A stretch of DNA of 64,000 nucleotides from JAUIAI01 sp050633665 (lineage in GTDB: Bacteria > Pseudomonadota > Gammaproteobacteria > Burkholderiales > Burkholderiaceae_E): assembly GCA_050633665.1 (NCBI GenBank), contig JBOEGY010000011.1:1-64000 (forward strand). The letters run 5' to 3'. Under the pieces are notes generated by a model that made no database searches, was not told where the DNA came from, and saw nothing but the letters and a program-made list of their open reading frames with translations. Positions 43,594 to 51,242 of this stretch are shown here, in pieces (the stretch's first letter is position 1; every line of letters starts with the position of its first letter). A program made the translations under genes and the position numbers.

Positions 43594-44490
43594 ATGAAAC
43601 GGATTTATATGGCGGGTAGTGGGGGCATGCTGGGCCACGCTTTTCACGAGGTTTTTAGTGACTCCTATGACTTGCGTTGTACTGACAAAGACGTCAACGA
43701 GTCATGGCTTGAGTTCCTGGATTTCCGCGATCTGGAAGCCTACCGAAAAGATGTTGGTGCGTTTAAACCTGACTATCTCTTCCATATTGGTGCGCACACC
43801 GACCTCGAATACTGCGAAAACGATATAGAAGACGCGTATCTGACCAACACGACATCGGCCGAAAATGCCGTCTGGATTGCCAACGAACTGGATATTCCGC
43901 TGCTCTACATCAGTACCGCCGGCATCTATGATGGCTCGCAGGATACTTTTGACGACTGGGATAAACCTAATCCGCTGGGCCACTACGCCCGTTCCAAGTA
44001 CGCCGGAGAAGTCTATGTGCAGCAAAACGCCCGTCGTCACCTGATCTGCCGCGCCGGTTGGATGATGGGCGGTGGACCGGCCAAGGACAAGAAGTTCATT
44101 AGTAAGCTAATGAAACAATTGAAGGCCGGCGCTACCGAGCTGAATGTCGTCAACGATAAACTAGGCACTCCGACATACACCGTTGATTTTGCAGGGAATG
44201 TCAAGGCCTTGCTCGAAGCCGAGTACTGGGGCCTGTACAACATGGTCTGTGAGGGCGTGACAGGGCGTTTGGAAGTTGCCCAGGAATTGATCCGCGTGCT
44301 TGGCCTGAGTGACAAAGTCAAGATCAACGAAGTCGGCTCTGAGTTTTTCAGCAAGGAGTTTTTTGCGCCACGGCCTGATTCTGAACGGCTGATCAACCGC
44401 AAGCTGAACCTGCGTAACATGAACAAAATGCGAGATTGGCGAGAGGCGCTAACCGCTTATATCGATGCTTCCTACAGGGATTACCTCTGA
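43594..44490 (+). CDS. RmlD-like NAD(P)-dependent sugar-nucleotide reductase
   Basis: A 298-residue short-chain dehydrogenase of the dTDP-4-dehydrorhamnose reductase type. The nucleotide-binding AGSGGMLGHAF is at the start, STAGIYDGS supplies the catalytic Ser/Thr, and the active-site YARSK (Tyr-x3-Lys) follows. A GTPTYTVDFAGN segment is typical of the family. It should reduce a keto-sugar nucleotide to make a donor for the polysaccharide. No RmlA/B/C partners are in the window, so the sugar is unknown. ATG 43594 is preferred over the adjacent TTG. The glycosyltransferase start follows the stop by one base. Confidence 0.82.
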   Translation: MKRIYMAGSGGMLGHAFHEVFSDSYDLRCTDKDVNESWLEFLDFRDLEAYRKDVGAFKPDYLFHIGAHTDLEYCENDIEDAYLTNTTSAENAVWIANELDIPLLYISTAGIYDGSQDTFDDWDKPNPLGHYARSKYAGEVYVQQNARRHLICRAGWMMGGGPAKDKKFISKLMKQLKAGATELNVVNDKLGTPTYTVDFAGNVKALLEAEYWGLYNMVCEGVTGRLEVAQELIRVLGLSDKVKINEVGSEFFSKEFFAPRPDSERLINRKLNLRNMNKMRDWREALTAYIDASYRDYL

Positions 44491-44491
44491 T

Positions 44492-45730
44492 ATGAACCCC
44501 GCGACTAGCCGTGCCGAAAATCGATCCGCAAGCCCCGAGAAGGGATTGCGGATTGCAGCCTTCGCTTTTCGGTCAATACCGATGCGAGACGGCTGCGCTG
44601 GCGCAGACAAATTTGCCAGTGAGCTTTTCCCGCGGCTGGTTGCCCGTGGCCATTCCGTGGTGGCGTACAACCGGCTGTTTAAGGGCGAATTGCCCATCGG
44701 GGACGAATACCTCGGGGTGCAGACCAAAAACTTCTATACGCCAACGCGCAAGAAGGGGTTTGACACGCTGATTCATTCGGCCAAGGTTACCTGGGACATT
44801 ATCTGGAACAACACAGCCGATGTGGTTCATCTTCAAAACGGCGGCAACAGTGTGTTTGCGGCAATTTTGCGGTTGTTTGGTAAACGAACCTATCTGAGTC
44901 AGGACGGCGTTGACTGGAAGCGTGCCAAGTGGCCCTGGTATGCGCGTTTGTATTTGCGTTTTACGGCTTATCTGACGGCGTTTGCACCGAATGCAGTCAT
45001 CTTTGACAACATCTTCTGCAAGCGCGAGTTTGAGCAACGCTTCAAGCGCCGCTACGATTTCATTCCGTTTGGCAGCGAAGTCTCCGATCAAGACCTGGAC
45101 GAATCCGTCCTTGAGGAACTGGGGCTCAAGCCTGGTGAGTACTACTTGTTTGTCGGTCGTTTTATTCCGGACAAAGGGCTGCACTATCTGATTCCCGCGT
45201 TTGAGCGCACCGAGACAACCAAAAAACTGGTGTTGGTTGGTGGCCCACCTAATCCATCCGACTATGAAAAAAGTCTGTCGGCAACCACTGATCCGCGAAT
45301 TCTGATGCCTGGTTTCCTGTACGGCAGCAAGACTCACGCGTTGATGAAAAATGCTTACGCTTATATCCAGCCTTCCGATATTGAAGGATTGTCACCCGTC
45401 ATCCTGGAAGCGATGGGGCTGGGTGCGCCGATCATCTGCAGCGATATCCAGGAAAACAAATATGTCGTCGCTGATACCGGAACATTGTTCCGTCAGGGCA
45501 ATATTGATGATTTCGCTGAAGTCTTGAAATGGTCGATTGAAAATCCGGAAGCTCTGGCCGAACGCGGACGCCGCGGCACCGAGCGCGCCCGCACACAGTT
45601 TAGTTGGGATTCGGTCACCGAAGCCCATGAGCGACTCTTCCTCGGCCAGGAGGTCGAGCAGCCTGACGAGATCGAAGAAGCGTCAGACACCTTGCTCGGT
45701 GGCAATACCCTGATTCGCCCGGGCGGCTGA
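44492..45730 (+). CDS. family 4 glycosyltransferase
   Basis: A GT-B enzyme of about 412 residues. The donor domain has YLFVGRFIPDKGLHYLIPAF, LVLVGGPPN and the conserved PSDIEGLSPVILEAMGLGAPII (EGLS with the catalytic-region Glu). I use ATG 44492, one base after the reductase stop. An earlier in-frame ATG at 44465 lies within the reductase gene. It forms a two-gene unit with the reductase, so it may transfer the sugar that enzyme makes. A 15-base gap leads to eutB, which could be read through. Confidence 0.88.
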   Translation: MNPATSRAENRSASPEKGLRIAAFAFRSIPMRDGCAGADKFASELFPRLVARGHSVVAYNRLFKGELPIGDEYLGVQTKNFYTPTRKKGFDTLIHSAKVTWDIIWNNTADVVHLQNGGNSVFAAILRLFGKRTYLSQDGVDWKRAKWPWYARLYLRFTAYLTAFAPNAVIFDNIFCKREFEQRFKRRYDFIPFGSEVSDQDLDESVLEELGLKPGEYYLFVGRFIPDKGLHYLIPAFERTETTKKLVLVGGPPNPSDYEKSLSATTDPRILMPGFLYGSKTHALMKNAYAYIQPSDIEGLSPVILEAMGLGAPIICSDIQENKYVVADTGTLFRQGNIDDFAEVLKWSIENPEALAERGRRGTERARTQFSWDSVTEAHERLFLGQEVEQPDEIEEASDTLLGGNTLIRPGG

Positions 45731-45745
45731 TACCGGAGCCCGGCG

Positions 45746-47128
45746 ATGCGTTTTCAGCAGACAGTCGCCGGTACGGTTTATCAGTTCTCGAGTCTTGCCG
45801 ATCTTCTGGCCAAAGCCGGGCCGCACCGATCCGGAGATGTACTGGCGGGTGTGGCGGCGCGAACCCGCACAGAACGGCTTGCTGCAAGACTGACCTTGGC
45901 CGATTTGCCGCTGAAGACTTTTCTGACTGAAGCGTTGATCCCCTACGAGTCCGATGAAGTCACGCGGCTCATCATCGACACCCACGACTCAGACGCATTT
46001 CAACCGGTCGCCTCGCTGACGGTCGGTGAATTCCGCGACTACTTGTTGCAAGAACGGGCCGATTCGACGACGCTTGCTGCGCTTGCGCCAGGGCTGACGC
46101 CCGAGATGGTTGCTGCGGTCAGCAAACTGATGCGTAACCAGGATTTGATTCTGGTCGCCCGTCAATGCCAGGTGGTCACCCGGTTCAGAAACACGATTGG
46201 CTTGCCTGGCCGGTTATCAGTACGCCTGCAACCGAATCACCCGACCGACGATCCGCAAGGTATCGCTGCTTCTATTCTGGATGGCTTGTTGCTGGGTTGC
46301 GGCGATGCGGTAGTCGGTATCAATCCTGCCAATGACAATCCGTCCGGGCTGAACCGCCTGTTGTACCAACTCGATGAGATTCGCGAGCGGCTCGAAATTC
46401 CGATGCAGCATTGCGTCCTGACACACGTCACCAACCAGATTGAAGCCATTGATGCCGGGGCGCCGATTGATCTCGTCTTTCAGTCGATTGCCGGAACCGA
46501 GCAGGCGAATGCGGGTTTTGGCGTGACGCTGGAGCTGTTGAAGCAAGCCAATGATGCTGTTCAATCTTTACAGCGCGGCACCGTCGGCAACAACGCAATG
46601 TATTTTGAAACCGGCCAGGGTAGCGCGTTGTCGGCCAACGCCCACCATGGGGTGGATCAACAGACTTGTGAGGCCAGAGCTTATGCGGTCGCCCGGCACT
46701 TTGACCCACTGCTGGTGAATACGGTTGTCGGGTTTATCGGACCGGAGTATCTGCAGGATGGTCGGCAGATCACCCGGGCGGGGCTTGAAGATCATTTCTG
46801 CGGCAAACTGCTGGGCCTGCCGATGGGTTGCGATGTTTGTTATACCAATCATGCGGACGCCGACCAGGACGACATGGATAATCTGCTCACCTTGCTCGGG
46901 GCTGCCGGCGTCAATTTTGTGATGGGGGTTCCAGGGGCAGACGACATAATGTTGAACTACCAGAGCACGTCATTTCATGACACGCTGTATTTACGCAAAG
47001 TGCTCGGACTTGGCCGCGCGCCCGAATTTGATCGTTGGTTGTCGCACATGGGAATCACCGGTGCGGACGGCGCACTGATTGAGCAGGCGCCGTCGCCCGC
47101 TCTGTTGCAGGACCTCGCCTTGAAATGA
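45746..47128 (+). CDS. eutB: ethanolamine ammonia-lyase large subunit
   Basis: A 460-residue protein matching EutB in length and motifs: NPANDNPSGLNRLL, QHCVLTHVTNQ, FQSIAGTEQAN, MYFETGQGSALSA and GCDVCYTNHADADQDD. With EutC and adenosylcobalamin it splits ethanolamine into acetaldehyde and ammonia. A GGAG ribosome site precedes ATG 45746, and the stop overlaps eutC by four bases. No microcompartment genes, reactivase EutA, aldehyde dehydrogenase or permease are in the window. The acetaldehyde must be handled by enzymes encoded elsewhere. Confidence 0.95.
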   Translation: MRFQQTVAGTVYQFSSLADLLAKAGPHRSGDVLAGVAARTRTERLAARLTLADLPLKTFLTEALIPYESDEVTRLIIDTHDSDAFQPVASLTVGEFRDYLLQERADSTTLAALAPGLTPEMVAAVSKLMRNQDLILVARQCQVVTRFRNTIGLPGRLSVRLQPNHPTDDPQGIAASILDGLLLGCGDAVVGINPANDNPSGLNRLLYQLDEIRERLEIPMQHCVLTHVTNQIEAIDAGAPIDLVFQSIAGTEQANAGFGVTLELLKQANDAVQSLQRGTVGNNAMYFETGQGSALSANAHHGVDQQTCEARAYAVARHFDPLLVNTVVGFIGPEYLQDGRQITRAGLEDHFCGKLLGLPMGCDVCYTNHADADQDDMDNLLTLLGAAGVNFVMGVPGADDIMLNYQSTSFHDTLYLRKVLGLGRAPEFDRWLSHMGITGADGALIEQAPSPALLQDLALK

Positions 47129-47919
47129 ACGATGACGACAAATCACCGGTCGCGGCCGACCCCTGGCGCCGGTTGCGACACCTGACGACAGCCCGGATCG
47201 GCCTCGGTCGGGCCGGGGTGAGCCACACGACTGCGGATGTCTTGCAGCTTTCACTGGCGCATGCGCGGGCGCAGGATGCGGTTCACGAGGCGCTCAACCC
47301 AGTAACACTATGCCGTGACCTTGCCGCTGCCGGTTTTGATTCATTGACGGTGTCAAGTCAGGCTGCGGACCGGGCAATGTATTTGTCCCGGCCGGATCTT
47401 GGACGCTTGCTCAGCGATGAGAGTGCGGCTTTGTTGCAGTGCAATCACGCAATCGAGCATCAACCGGAGCGGTTGACGGTTGTTGTAGCTGATGGACTGA
47501 GTGCACGCGCAGTTCAGGAGCAGGCCGTCTCTTTGCTGCAGGCGCTTCGAGCCTTGCTGGACAATTCCTGGTCTTGCGGGCCGGTGGTCGTTGCCTGTCA
47601 GGCGCGGGTTGCGCTTGGTGATGAAGTAGCTGTCCGGGTGAACGCGTCAATGGTTCTGGTCATGATCGGCGAGCGTCCCGGGCTCAGTTCGCCCGACAGT
47701 ATGGGTTTGTACCTGACTTACGGCCCGTTTAGCGGAATTGCCGATTCGCGTCGGAACTGCATCTCAAATGTTCGCCCGGCCGGTTTGTCAATTGACGCTG
47801 CTGCCGCTCGACTGACCTGGTTGTTGCAAGCCGCCAGAGCAGCGCGCACGACCGGTGTTTCGCTGAAAGACCGCAGTGATCAGCAGATGCTGCTGAACCG
47901 TTCGGACCGTCTTCCCTGA
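47125..47919 (+). CDS. eutC: ethanolamine ammonia-lyase small subunit
   Basis: A 264-residue EutC. It has the family segments RIGLGRAG and HARAQDAV in the N-terminal helical part, YLSRPDLGR, and the B12-contacting VVADGLSARAVQ. C-terminal segments RPGLSSPDSMGLYLTYGP and RRNCISNVRP are also present. It forms the (EutBC)6 holoenzyme with the gene product upstream. Translational coupling comes from the ATGA overlap. An intrinsic terminator follows 31 bases after the stop, closing the unit. Confidence 0.95.
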   Translation: MNDDDKSPVAADPWRRLRHLTTARIGLGRAGVSHTTADVLQLSLAHARAQDAVHEALNPVTLCRDLAAAGFDSLTVSSQAADRAMYLSRPDLGRLLSDESAALLQCNHAIEHQPERLTVVVADGLSARAVQEQAVSLLQALRALLDNSWSCGPVVVACQARVALGDEVAVRVNASMVLVMIGERPGLSSPDSMGLYLTYGPFSGIADSRRNCISNVRPAGLSIDAAAARLTWLLQAARAARTTGVSLKDRSDQQMLLNRSDRLP

Positions 47920-47950
47920 ATCCGTATCGATCGCCTGATCAGACACCGAT

Positions 47951-47974
47951 AGCCGGGGATTTCCCGGCTTTTTT
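47951..47974 (+). terminator. intrinsic terminator after eutC
   Basis: AGCCGGG and CCCGGCT pair around a GATTT loop and are followed by a run of six T. It separates eutBC from the PHA genes. Confidence 0.9.
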
Positions 47975-48115
47975 GTGACCGGGCCGGTTAGTGCGATTCT
48001 GTCACCTATACTGAGGCCGGAAGCAATGTTCTGGTCGGGTAGAAACTGCGCCGGCGGAGCACTGTCCTGGTGCGTTATGCACCATAACCAACTGGCGGTA
48101 AACGAGGAGAAGTGC

Positions 48116-48577
48116 ATGAGCAATAAACCTGCTTTTGACGTGTCGGACCTGATGAATATGTTTAGTCCGGACAAGCTAGCCAAGCTGTTTGATCCACAGC
48201 AGATGGGCGAAATGTTCGATCCGAAAAAAATGCAATCGCTCGATTTGCAGTCAATGATGCAAAGCAACCAGCGTAATGTTGAGGCCATGATGGCGGCCAA
48301 TCAGGCCGCAGCCGACGCGTATAAAGGCTTCTACGAAAAACAGATGGAAGTCTACAAGGAAGTCATGGGGGAGGCGTCCAAGCACGCCCAGGCTTTGCAA
48401 GCGCAATCGGTTCCGGAACTACAGGAAAAGCAGAAAGAAATCTACGAGGAGGCGGTCCAGAAATCACTCGCCATCATGACTGAACTGGCGGCGACAACCC
48501 GTCAGGCTAATGAAGAAGCGTTCAAGATCATTCGGAGTCGGGTTGACGAAGCGCTTAAGGATATCAAGCAGAAATAG
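48116..48577 (+). CDS. phasin-family PHA granule protein
   Basis: A 153-residue, mostly helical protein rich in Gln, Glu, Lys and Met (FYEKQMEVYKEVMGEASKHAQ, EAVQKSLAIMTELAATTRQ), typical of phasins. Phasins coat polyhydroxyalkanoate granules and control their size. An N-terminal DLMNMFSPDKLAKLFDPQQ repeat-like segment resembles the extension seen in other phasins. ATG 48116 has GAGGAG upstream. The longer frame from 47975 would run through the eutC terminator. It is the first gene of the phasin-phaB-phaC cluster. Confidence 0.85.
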   Translation: MSNKPAFDVSDLMNMFSPDKLAKLFDPQQMGEMFDPKKMQSLDLQSMMQSNQRNVEAMMAANQAAADAYKGFYEKQMEVYKEVMGEASKHAQALQAQSVPELQEKQKEIYEEAVQKSLAIMTELAATTRQANEEAFKIIRSRVDEALKDIKQK

Positions 48578-48595
48578 TTATGCGTATTAATCAGT

Positions 48596-48625
48596 CTTTT
48601 CCGAAAAACATGCGCGACGGAAAAG
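48596..48625 (+). promoter_or_regulatory. short inverted repeat between phasin gene and phaB
   Basis: CTTTTCCG (48596-48603) and CGGAAAAG (48618-48625) flank a 14-base spacer, 19 bases after the phasin stop and about 95 before phaB. No T-run follows. It could be a regulator site or an mRNA hairpin. Confidence 0.4.
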
Positions 48626-48719
48626 TCCGCTTCACAGTGACGGCAAATCAGATAAGCTACAGACAGTGGCATAGCGGTTCAGGTGTGTCAGAACATAACA
48701 AGACAAGGAGACAAATCTA

Positions 48720-49457
48720 ATGAGTCAGAAACTAGCGTATGTGACGGGCGGTATGGGCGGGATCGGTACTTCGATTTGCCGCAAGCTTCATGATCTGGGT
48801 CATAAGGTAATTGCCGGTTGCGGGCCAACCCGCGACTATGAAAAATGGCTGGGCGAGCAAAAGGCGGATGGTTATACGTTTTACGCCTCGTCCGGTAATG
48901 TTGCCGACTGGGACTCCACCAAGAAGGCGTTTGATCTCGTCAAGGAAGAGCACGGGAATCCCTCAATCCTCGTCAATAATGCCGGGATTACCCGCGATGG
49001 CATGTTCCGGAAAATGACCATCGAAGACTGGACAGCCGTCATGGATACCAATCTGAACTCATTGTTCTGTGTCACCAAGCAGGTGATCGACGGGATGATG
49101 GCTGACGGTTGGGGGCGGGTCATTAATATCTCTTCGGTCAACGGGCAGAAAGGCCAGTTCGGCCAGTCGAATTATTCAACGGCCAAAGCGGGTATCCACG
49201 GATTCACTATGGCACTGGCGTTGGAAACCGCGGCGAAAGGTGTGACGGTCAATACCGTCTCGCCCGGTTATATCGGCACCGATATGGTCCGTGCAATCCG
49301 CGAAGACGTCCTCGAGAAAATCGTCGCAACCATTCCGGTCAAACGGCTGGGAACGCCTCAGGAAATTGGTTCCATGGTTGGCTGGCTGGCATCGGAGGAT
49401 GCCGGCTTTTCAACCGGTGCTGACTTCTCACTGAATGGTGGTTTGCATATGGGTTGA
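48720..49457 (+). CDS. phaB: acetoacetyl-CoA reductase
   Basis: A 245-residue short-chain dehydrogenase. It has the TGGMGGIGTSICR nucleotide-binding motif, catalytic NISSVNGQKGQFGQSNYSTAK (Ser, Tyr, Lys) and the C-terminal PHB-reductase-like TGADFSLNGGLHMG. It reduces acetoacetyl-CoA to (R)-3-hydroxybutyryl-CoA with NADPH, the monomer for PHB. AAGGAGA precedes the ATG. Position between phasin and PHA synthase genes supports PhaB over the similar FabG. No phaA thiolase is in the window. Confidence 0.92.
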   Translation: MSQKLAYVTGGMGGIGTSICRKLHDLGHKVIAGCGPTRDYEKWLGEQKADGYTFYASSGNVADWDSTKKAFDLVKEEHGNPSILVNNAGITRDGMFRKMTIEDWTAVMDTNLNSLFCVTKQVIDGMMADGWGRVINISSVNGQKGQFGQSNYSTAKAGIHGFTMALALETAAKGVTVNTVSPGYIGTDMVRAIREDVLEKIVATIPVKRLGTPQEIGSMVGWLASEDAGFSTGADFSLNGGLHMG

Positions 49458-49486
49458 TCGGGCGGTCGGACTGTAATGTCAGACTG

Positions 49487-49508
49487 ACTGACCAACCGGT
49501 CGGTCAGT
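49487..49508. promoter_or_regulatory. TetR-type palindrome upstream of phaC
   Basis: ACTGACC (49487-49493) and GGTCAGT (49502-49508) flank an ACCGGT centre. The 22-base site is a palindrome except for one symmetric mismatch. It lies 33 bases before the phaC start and 29 past phaB. This form is typical of TetR-family operators. No TetR gene is in the window. Confidence 0.55.
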
Positions 49509-49541
49509 TATTGGCCAGAGATTAACCAGGGAGGAATCGTA

Positions 49542-51242
49542 ATGGCGACCAAAAAAAAGACAGTGAAAGCGGGGAGTGAGTCCGCGCAAAACCAGGCGAT
49601 AACCTTTGCTGATCTGGCCGAATCGGCAATGAAGATCATGACAGACGCGGTCGACTCGTCGTCGGCGTCTGTCAGTACCCCTTCTTTGCCAACACTTGAC
49701 CCGCAATCGCTGGCCAACCTGCAGATGGAATACACCCAACGGCTGGCCGAGATGTTCTCCGGTAGCACGCAGGTGGCCCCGAAAGATCGACGCTTCAGCG
49801 CTAACGAATGGCAACAGGGCCCGTTTGCCTGGACTGCCTCGCTTTATGAACTCAATGCTGAGTTCATGGGTCGGATGGCGAGCGGGTTTCAGGGCGACCC
49901 AAAACAAGTCGAGCGAGCCCAGTTTTCAATCAGTCAGCTTGTCGATGCAATGTCGCCAGCCAATTTTCTGGCAACCAACCCGCAAGCCCAACAGGAGTTT
50001 CTCAGCTCCGATGGTGCCAGTTTGCAAGCCGGTTTCCAGAACCTGATGGAAGACATTGTCAAAGGCAGCATCTCGCAAACTGATGAGAATGCATTTGAAG
50101 TGGGTGAGAACCTGGCTGTCACCCCTGGCAGCGTGGTCTACGAGAACGAGTTGATCCAACTCATTCAATACGCACCAACCACTGCCAAGGTTGGCGCGGT
50201 GCCCATGGTGATGATTCCTCCCTGTATCAACAAGTTCTACATCCTCGACTTACAACCGGAAAACTCCGTCATTGCCTGGCTGCTTGATCAGGGGCATACG
50301 GTTTTTCTGGTCTCCTGGCGCAATCCGCAGGCCGACCAGGGCAAGTTGACCTGGGATGATTATCTGAGCACCGGGGTCATCCGCGCGATCGAAGTGACAC
50401 GCGAAATCGCCCAGGTCGATCAGGTCAATGCTTTTGGTTTTTGTGTTGGCGGGACCTTGATTACCACGGCATTGGCTGCGCTGGCCGCACGCGGTGAAAA
50501 ACCCGTGCAGTCGCTGACGCTGCTGACAACCTTGCTGGACTTCGAAGAGCCGGGCATCCTGAACGTCATGATTGATGAGGCGCATGTCCAATTGCGTGAG
50601 GCAACACTGGGCGAGGGCGGTCTGCTGAAAGGTTCTGAGCTGGCTCAGACGTTTTCATCGTTGCGGCCGAATGATCTCATCTGGAATTACGTCGCCCGCA
50701 ATTATCTGCAGGGTAAGAAGCCCCCGGCGTTTGACCTGCTCTACTGGAATGCTGACTCCACCAATCTGCCAGGACCTGCTTTCGCCTGGTATCTGCGTCA
50801 CCTGTATCTCCAGAATGAGTTGCGTGAACCGGGCAAACTGATCTGCGCCGGCGAGCCGATAGATCTGAGCCGTCTGGATATGCCGGTCTTTATCTACGGC
50901 TCCCGCGAAGATCATATTGTGCCGTGGCAGGCCGCTTACGCGAGCCGCCGGCTGCTGGGTGGAGAAACGGAGTTTGTTCTTGGGGCCAGCGGGCATATTG
51001 CCGGCGTTATCAACGCACCGGCAAAAAACAAACGCAACTACTGGGTAAGTCCCAGCAAGTCGGCGTCAGCCGACGACTGGTTCGATGAGGCGATCGAGAT
51101 TCCGGGGAGCTGGTGGCCGCACTGGGCCAACTGGCTTGAGCCCAGGAAAGGTGGCGATATCCCGGCGCCGAAAGCGCCTGGCGGACACGGGTATGCCGTT
51201 ATAGAGCCCGCGCCAGGACGGTATGTGCGCGCAAAAGCGTAG
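49542..51242 (+). CDS. phaC: class I polyhydroxyalkanoate synthase
   Basis: A 566-residue PHA synthase. The lipase-box-like GFCVGGT puts the nucleophile at Cys301. The catalytic Asp and His are in YGSREDHIVPW and GASGHIAGVIN. The N-terminal domain (to about 200) is variable. The size above 560 residues and the lack of an adjacent phaE or phaR subunit gene make it class I, polymerising short-chain 3-hydroxyacyl-CoA. GGAGGA precedes ATG 49542. A Lys-rich start and Ser/Thr linker are seen in the first 60 residues. Its last 20 bases overlap the hyuA start. Confidence 0.93.
   Translation: MATKKKTVKAGSESAQNQAITFADLAESAMKIMTDAVDSSSASVSTPSLPTLDPQSLANLQMEYTQRLAEMFSGSTQVAPKDRRFSANEWQQGPFAWTASLYELNAEFMGRMASGFQGDPKQVERAQFSISQLVDAMSPANFLATNPQAQQEFLSSDGASLQAGFQNLMEDIVKGSISQTDENAFEVGENLAVTPGSVVYENELIQLIQYAPTTAKVGAVPMVMIPPCINKFYILDLQPENSVIAWLLDQGHTVFLVSWRNPQADQGKLTWDDYLSTGVIRAIEVTREIAQVDQVNAFGFCVGGTLITTALAALAARGEKPVQSLTLLTTLLDFEEPGILNVMIDEAHVQLREATLGEGGLLKGSELAQTFSSLRPNDLIWNYVARNYLQGKKPPAFDLLYWNADSTNLPGPAFAWYLRHLYLQNELREPGKLICAGEPIDLSRLDMPVFIYGSREDHIVPWQAAYASRRLLGGETEFVLGASGHIAGVINAPAKNKRNYWVSPSKSASADDWFDEAIEIPGSWWPHWANWLEPRKGGDIPAPKAPGGHGYAVIEPAPGRYVRAKA

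Noticed and set aside
47975..48115. Longer N-terminus of the phasin from 47975
   Set aside because: The extension begins in the T-run of the eutC terminator and has no family similarity; ATG 48116 follows GAGGAG.
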